In this document: positions 59,785 through 64,000 of the stretch, piece after piece
Layout: each line of letters starts with the position of its first letter
Position numbering within the stretch: the stretch's first letter is position 1
NCBI GenBank assembly: GCA_024693365.1
Contig: JAILLF010000010.1
Location: forward strand, 62,001-126,000
Source: Acetatifactor sp.
GTDB taxonomy: Bacteria > Bacillota > Clostridia > Lachnospirales > Lachnospiraceae
Direction: 5' to 3'
Length of the DNA stretch: 64,000 nt
The notes under the pieces: generated by a model
Database searches by the model: none
Told to the model about the DNA's origin: nothing
Seen by the model: the letters and a program-made list of their open reading frames with translations, nothing else
Translations under genes and position numbers: made by a program

Positions 59785-61119
59785 GTGAGCAAGAACAGAA
59801 AGCCGATCGTGGCAGTCGTTGGAAGGCCAAACGTTGGAAAATCCACGCTGTTTAACGCATTGGCAGGAGAAAACATATCTATCGTAAAGGATACGCCCGG
59901 CATTACCAGAGACAGGATTTATACGGACGTTACTTGGCTGGATCGCACTTTCACGCTGATTGATACCGGTGGAATTGAGCCGGATTCCAAGGACGTCATT
60001 TTGTCCCAGATGCGAGAGCAGGCACAAATTGCCATTGACACGGCGGACGTAATTATTTTCCTTGTGGACGTGAAGCAGGGACTCCAGGATGCGGATTCCA
60101 AGGTAGCAGACATCCTAAGAAGATCCCAAAAGCCCGTGGTTTTAGTTGTTAACAAGGTGGATTCCGTAAACAAATACATGGCAGACGTGTATGAATTTTA
60201 TAATCTTGGCATTGGAGATCCCATTCCGGTTTCAGCGGCAAACCGTACGGGACTTGGAGACATGCTGGAAGCGATCAGCGCTCATTTCCCAGAAGATCTC
60301 GGACCGCAGGAAGAGGATGAAAGGCCCAGAATCGCGATCATCGGTAAGCCGAACGTTGGAAAGTCCTCCATCATCAACAAGCTTCTTGGAGAAAACCGCC
60401 TGATTGTTTCAGACGTGGCGGGCACGACCAGGGATGCCGTTGACACGGAGGTGAAGTATCGGGGGAAGGAATACGTCTTTATCGATACGGCAGGTCTTCG
60501 CCGGAAAAATAAAATAAAAGAAGAACTGGAACACTTTATGATCGTCCGTACGGTAAGTGCCGTTGAGCGCGCTGACGTCGCCGTTTTGGTCATTGACGCC
60601 CAGGAAGGGGTTACGGAGCAGGACGCAAAGATCGCCGGTATTGCGCATGACCGCGGAAAGGCCGTGATCATTGCCGTAAACAAGTGGGATGCCGTGGAAA
60701 AGAACGACAAGACGATTTACCGCTTTACGGAGAAGGTTCGCGACATTCTTAGCTTTATGCCCTATGCAGAGATATTGTTCATCTCGGCAAAGACCGGTCA
60801 ACGCATGAATAAGCTGTTTGAAACCATTGACGTCGTGAGCGAAAATCATTCCATGCGCGTGCAGACGGGGGTATTGAACGAGATCATGACGGAAGCCGTT
60901 GCCATGCAACAGCCGCCTACGGATAAGGGGAAGCGTCTAAAGCTATATTACATTACTCAGGTTGCCGTGAAACCGCCCACGTTCGTGATCTTTGTCAACG
61001 ACAAGGAATTAATGCATTTTTCTTATACGAGATACATTGAAAACCAGATTCGCGAAACCTTTGGATTCCGCGGCACGCCTCTTCACTTTATCATTCGTGA
61101 GAGAAACGAAGAAAAGTAA
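59785..61119 (+). CDS. der: Ribosome biogenesis GTPase Der (EngA)
   Basis: 444 aa, GTG start. Two tandem GTPase domains ([14 protein letters not shown] with DTGGIEPD, then [15 protein letters not shown] with DTAGLRRK) and a C-terminal KH-like domain. Der is essential for 50S assembly. NKVD and NKWD are the G4 motifs of each domain. Confidence 0.97.
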   Translation: MSKNRKPIVAVVGRPNVGKSTLFNALAGENISIVKDTPGITRDRIYTDVTWLDRTFTLIDTGGIEPDSKDVILSQMREQAQIAIDTADVIIFLVDVKQGLQDADSKVADILRRSQKPVVLVVNKVDSVNKYMADVYEFYNLGIGDPIPVSAANRTGLGDMLEAISAHFPEDLGPQEEDERPRIAIIGKPNVGKSSIINKLLGENRLIVSDVAGTTRDAVDTEVKYRGKEYVFIDTAGLRRKNKIKEELEHFMIVRTVSAVERADVAVLVIDAQEGVTEQDAKIAGIAHDRGKAVIIAVNKWDAVEKNDKTIYRFTEKVRDILSFMPYAEILFISAKTGQRMNKLFETIDVVSENHSMRVQTGVLNEIMTEAVAMQQPPTDKGKRLKLYYITQVAVKPPTFVIFVNDKELMHFSYTRYIENQIRETFGFRGTPLHFIIRERNEEK

Positions 61120-61154
61120 GCAGTACGAAATCGAAGAAGAGAGAGGAAGGAAAC

Positions 61155-61808
61155 ATGGTACGCGTTTTTGCTATTTTGATCGGATACGTATTCGGTCTGT
61201 TTCAGACGGCATTTTTTTATGGAAAGATGCATGGAATTGACATAAGGGAGCACGGAAGCGGAAATTCCGGCACTACGAATGCGCTCCGGGTTTTGGGAAC
61301 AAAGGCTGGCTTGATCGTATTCCTCGGAGATTGCCTGAAATGTATTCTTGCCGTTGTTTTGGTAAGAATTTTATTTGGTAAGAGCCATCAAGACATGATA
61401 CAGCTTCTATGCCTGTATTCCGGTGCAGGAGCGATTCTGGGACATAATTATCCATTTTACATGAATTTTAAGGGAGGAAAGGGAATTGCCGCAACGGCAG
61501 GCATGGTGATCGCTTTTGATCCCTTGTTTATGGTCGTGGGCATTGCGACGTTTTTTGGCAATTTCTTTATTACACATTTGGTTTCCCTGTGCTCACTTTT
61601 GACTTATACCGTTTTGATGATCATGCTGGTGGTTTGCGGACAGCTGGGATACTTTTCTAACATGACGCAGCCAGCGCTTATTGAGGCGTACGTCGTTTTT
61701 GCATTGCTCACCGCATTGGCGTTTTGGAAGCATCGGGAGAACATTAAGAGACTGCTTAGCGGAACGGAAAGAAAGACTTATCTAAGCAAGAAAAATAAAG
61801 TAGATTGA
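61155..61808 (+). CDS. plsY: Acyl-phosphate glycerol-3-phosphate acyltransferase PlsY
   Basis: 217 aa with about five TM. It transfers the acyl group from acyl-phosphate to glycerol 3-phosphate, the first step of membrane lipid synthesis. HGSGNSGTTNALRVLG, GHNYPFYMNFKGGKGIA and a C-terminal KHRENIKRLLSGTE are the three active-site motifs. It directly precedes gpsA, which makes its substrate. Confidence 0.97.
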   Translation: MVRVFAILIGYVFGLFQTAFFYGKMHGIDIREHGSGNSGTTNALRVLGTKAGLIVFLGDCLKCILAVVLVRILFGKSHQDMIQLLCLYSGAGAILGHNYPFYMNFKGGKGIAATAGMVIAFDPLFMVVGIATFFGNFFITHLVSLCSLLTYTVLMIMLVVCGQLGYFSNMTQPALIEAYVVFALLTALAFWKHRENIKRLLSGTERKTYLSKKNKVD

Positions 61809-61821
61809 TCAGGAGGGACGT

Positions 61822-62829
61822 ATGGCAAAAGTAGGCATTTTGGGAGCGGGAACCTGGGGGATTGCCCTGGCAGTCCTTCTTTGCAAAAATGGTCATGAGG
61901 TTACGGTTTGGTCAAAGCTTGAGAAAGAAATTGAAATGCTCCGGGAAAAGCATGAGCATAACATGCTTCCGGGCGTGGAGATACCGATGAGCATGAAGTT
62001 TACCTTGAATGCGGAAGATGCGATCAAGGATCAAAACATTGTTGTCATGGCCGTAGCGAGCAAATTTACCAGGGCAACCGCGCACGAGGTAAAAGATCTT
62101 GTTGCTCCTGGACAGATCATTGTAAACGTGGCAAAGGGAATTGAGGAAGCAACGATGATGACCCTGACGCAGGTCATTGAAGAGGAGATTCCTAATGCGG
62201 ACGTTGCCGTTTTGTCCGGTCCTTCACATGCGGAGGAAGTCGGCAGGGGACTTCCCACGACGGTCGTTGTCGGCGCAAAGAGCCGGCAGACTGCAGAATA
62301 CGTTCAGAACGTGTTTATGAGCCCCGTATTTCGTGTTTACACGAGTCCTGACGTGCTTGGCATAGAACTTGGCAGTTCCTTAAAAAACGTCGTTGCGCTT
62401 GCCGCAGGAATCGCGGACGGACTCGGTTACGGAGACAATGCAAAGGCGGCGTTGATCACCAGAGGCATCATGGAGATTTCCAGACTTGGCACTGCAATGG
62501 GAGGAAAGGCTGAGACCTTTAGCGGTCTTACCGGAATTGGCGACCTGATCGTTACCTGTGCCAGCATGCATTCCAGAAATCGCCGTGCCGGTATTCTGAT
62601 CGGTCAGGGGAAGAGCTATCAGGAAGCCATGGATGAAGTGCAACAGGTAGTGGAAGGAGTGTATTCCGCAAAGGCAGCCATGAAGCTTGCGGAAAAGTAT
62701 CAGGTGCAGCTTCCCATCATCACGCAGGTAAATCAAGTGTTGTTTGAAGGAAAGAGTGCTGCAGAGGCAGTGAAGGAACTGATGCTTCGCGATAAGAAGA
62801 GCGAGTTGTCCGTTGCCAGCTGGACTTGA
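61822..62829 (+). CDS. gpsA: Glycerol-3-phosphate dehydrogenase [NAD(P)+]
   Basis: 335 aa. It reduces dihydroxyacetone phosphate to sn-glycerol 3-phosphate for PlsY. N-terminal Rossmann GAGTWGIALAVLL, SGPSHAEEVGRGLPT, the catalytic lysine in SSLKNVVALAAGI and GLTGIGDLIVTC. RBS AGGAGGGA. Last gene of the run; a terminator follows. Confidence 0.97.
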   Translation: MAKVGILGAGTWGIALAVLLCKNGHEVTVWSKLEKEIEMLREKHEHNMLPGVEIPMSMKFTLNAEDAIKDQNIVVMAVASKFTRATAHEVKDLVAPGQIIVNVAKGIEEATMMTLTQVIEEEIPNADVAVLSGPSHAEEVGRGLPTTVVVGAKSRQTAEYVQNVFMSPVFRVYTSPDVLGIELGSSLKNVVALAAGIADGLGYGDNAKAALITRGIMEISRLGTAMGGKAETFSGLTGIGDLIVTCASMHSRNRRAGILIGQGKSYQEAMDEVQQVVEGVYSAKAAMKLAEKYQVQLPIITQVNQVLFEGKSAAEAVKELMLRDKKSELSVASWT

Positions 62830-62852
62830 TGAATAAGAACGTAAAATGAAAA

Positions 62853-62896
62853 AGCCGGAAAGTAGCCCTGCGGCATGCTTTCCGGCTATATTTTTT
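62853..62896 (+). terminator. Terminator after gpsA
   Basis: AGCCGGAAAG and CTTTCCGGCT form a 10-bp stem with a 15-base loop, followed by ATATTTTTT. It also separates gpsA from the convergent minus-strand gene. Confidence 0.88.
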
Positions 62897-62921
62897 GCCA
62901 TCAGATGAATGTATTATGCCA

Positions 62922-64000
62922 TTATTTGAACATAAATACCTGACGAAGGAGCGGAAGCTTTTCCGGGAACCAATGGGTGTAATTGTAATCGTCCGGGAAG
63001 AGCAGGAACAATGCGCTGAAAAACATGACCTGAAGACATAACAGGCAAAGCAGGAAGCCATAAAAGGACTGCTTTTGTTCAGGAAGATTTTTCATAAGTG
63101 CTCCGATCACAATAAATGCGAGAAGCGTGATCAGATAGTAAATATCCATGCGGTAACGCTCCGCAGAACCATTTCCGGGAGCCCATGCAATCTGCATAAC
63201 CGTGGTAACCAGAGGCGCAATAAAGAGGAATGCGATGAGCAGACGCATTTTCGTCTGCTTTGCAAATGCGCGGCCTTTTTCGGTGAATGCGCCAAAGATC
63301 ATTAACAAAATCGGAAAATTGACAAACGTACTGTTGTAGTACACAAAGGGAAATTCTCCAATGATGGGCGTAAAGCCAATGAAGTTATAGAGAATTCCAT
63401 TTACGGTGCGCACGGTGCTGAATTCTTCGAAAAAGCTGCCGTACTTGCTTTGGTCACAGACGGTAAGCTGATAGGATTGCCCAAACTCCGTGGGGGTTCC
63501 AAAGCGAACGTAATTATAATACATCAGCAAAAGACCGATGATCAGGTAAGGAAGTCCGATAACAAAGATCCGTCCGATCAATTTCAAAACATAGGATTTT
63601 TCAGACTTGTTTGCCTGAAGCTCCGTGCGGAGATATTCAAAGAAAAAGGGAATCACCAGCAAAAAGGCACCGAGTGCGCCGGAGGGACGGCATCCAAAGG
63701 CGGAAGCGCCAAATAAGGAACCAAGTGAGGCGAAAAGAACACGATTCCATCGAGCCTTGGCTTCCGTGAGGAAAACGCCGGAAGTAAAGAAGTAGATGCT
63801 CCAAATGGAAAGGCAGGCGGCTGACGTCGTGGCAGTACAATACAATGCAGGCGTCCCAACGCTAAAGTAAACGCAGATCGTCGCGAATGCGGTCGTAAGC
63901 GAAAGGAACAACAAAAAGGACATGGAAGGAAAATACTTCTTTGCCAGCTTGCGGAAAAGAAGAAAAATTCCAAGGATTGCAAATGCCGCAAAAAACTGAG
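62922..64000 (-). CDS. Polytopic membrane protein, N-terminal part beyond the window
   Basis: About 359 residues are visible on the minus strand and the frame stays open to the right edge, so the true start is outside. At least eight hydrophobic segments alternate with short loops. GASAFGCRPSGALGAFL and the PEKLPLLRQVFMF end are notable. The pattern is compatible with a GT-C-type glycosyltransferase or another lipid-linked sugar enzyme, but I recognise no defining motif and do not assign a function. Confidence 0.7.
   Translation of the reverse strand, partial: QFFAAFAILGIFLLFRKLAKKYFPSMSFLLFLSLTTAFATICVYFSVGTPALYCTATTSAACLSIWSIYFFTSGVFLTEAKARWNRVLFASLGSLFGASAFGCRPSGALGAFLLVIPFFFEYLRTELQANKSEKSYVLKLIGRIFVIGLPYLIIGLLLMYYNYVRFGTPTEFGQSYQLTVCDQSKYGSFFEEFSTVRTVNGILYNFIGFTPIIGEFPFVYYNSTFVNFPILLMIFGAFTEKGRAFAKQTKMRLLIAFLFIAPLVTTVMQIAWAPGNGSAERYRMDIYYLITLLAFIVIGALMKNLPEQKQSFYGFLLCLLCLQVMFFSALFLLFPDDYNYTHWFPEKLPLLRQVFMFK

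Overview
The window looks like chromosome from a mid-GC, anaerobic Clostridia bacterium, most likely Lachnospiraceae. The evidence is a sodium-pumping decarboxylase, a complete six-gene Rnf complex, Gram-positive signal peptidases, YlxM-Ffh-RpsP-KH-RimM-TrmD-RplS synteny, many two-component systems, AGGAGG-type ribosome binding sites and TTGACA/TATAAT promoters. All three stop codons are used in the standard way. I found no tRNA, rRNA or CRISPR array.

Layout. 1-1934: end of a decarboxylase operon (beta and alpha subunits). 2044-2820: terminator, then 13 head-to-tail 52-bp units each carrying an inverted repeat. They run up to a PD-(D/E)XK-like protein gene (2845-3645). 3652-4425: possible insertion-sequence end, then a nitroreductase. 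4470-9065: three paralogous secreted HELTH metallopeptidases. 9164-26600: a sensing and transport island with two related regulator-kinase pairs, an accessory membrane protein, one ABC ATPase with three large FtsX-type permeases, a third kinase-regulator pair and a second accessory membrane protein. 26756-33166: TetR, RpiR, a flavoprotein-cytidylate kinase fusion, IspH, ribosomal protein S1 and CheR. 33198-34298 (minus): YprB-like exonuclease. 34440-40033: rnfCDGEAB, with a long charged tail on RnfE. 40119-40783: frameshifted cell-wall hydrolase. 40962-44030: HelD-type helicase with an extra C-terminal domain resembling the N-terminal part of GH31 glycosidases. 44124-48972: SRP, ribosomal and tRNA-modification genes, including a TrmD-GNAT fusion. 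49095-53542: two signal peptidases I, RbgA, RNase HII, YraN, PgeF. 53573-56954: a fourth two-component pair ending in a perfect 38-bp inverted repeat. 57041-62829: PRPP synthetase (minus), DUF512 radical-SAM protein, Der, PlsY, GpsA. 62922-64000 (minus): polytopic membrane protein running off the edge.

How the parts fit. The decarboxylase and Rnf complexes both couple redox or decarboxylation chemistry to ion pumping, as expected of an anaerobe. The 4.5-26.6 kb island reads as an envelope-facing unit: secreted peptidases, large-ectodomain kinases and a multi-permease ABC system. That functional link is inference from adjacency and paralogy. The rest is mostly housekeeping.

The most unusual signals are: a strong preference for ACGT over ATGT, seen at codon boundaries and between genes; the 52-bp dyad array beside a nuclease-like gene; the HelD-GH31-like fusion; two further in-frame fusions (flavoprotein-Cmk, TrmD-GNAT), each with a possible internal start; the RnfE tail; and a palindromic repeat with a degenerate relative 45 kb away.
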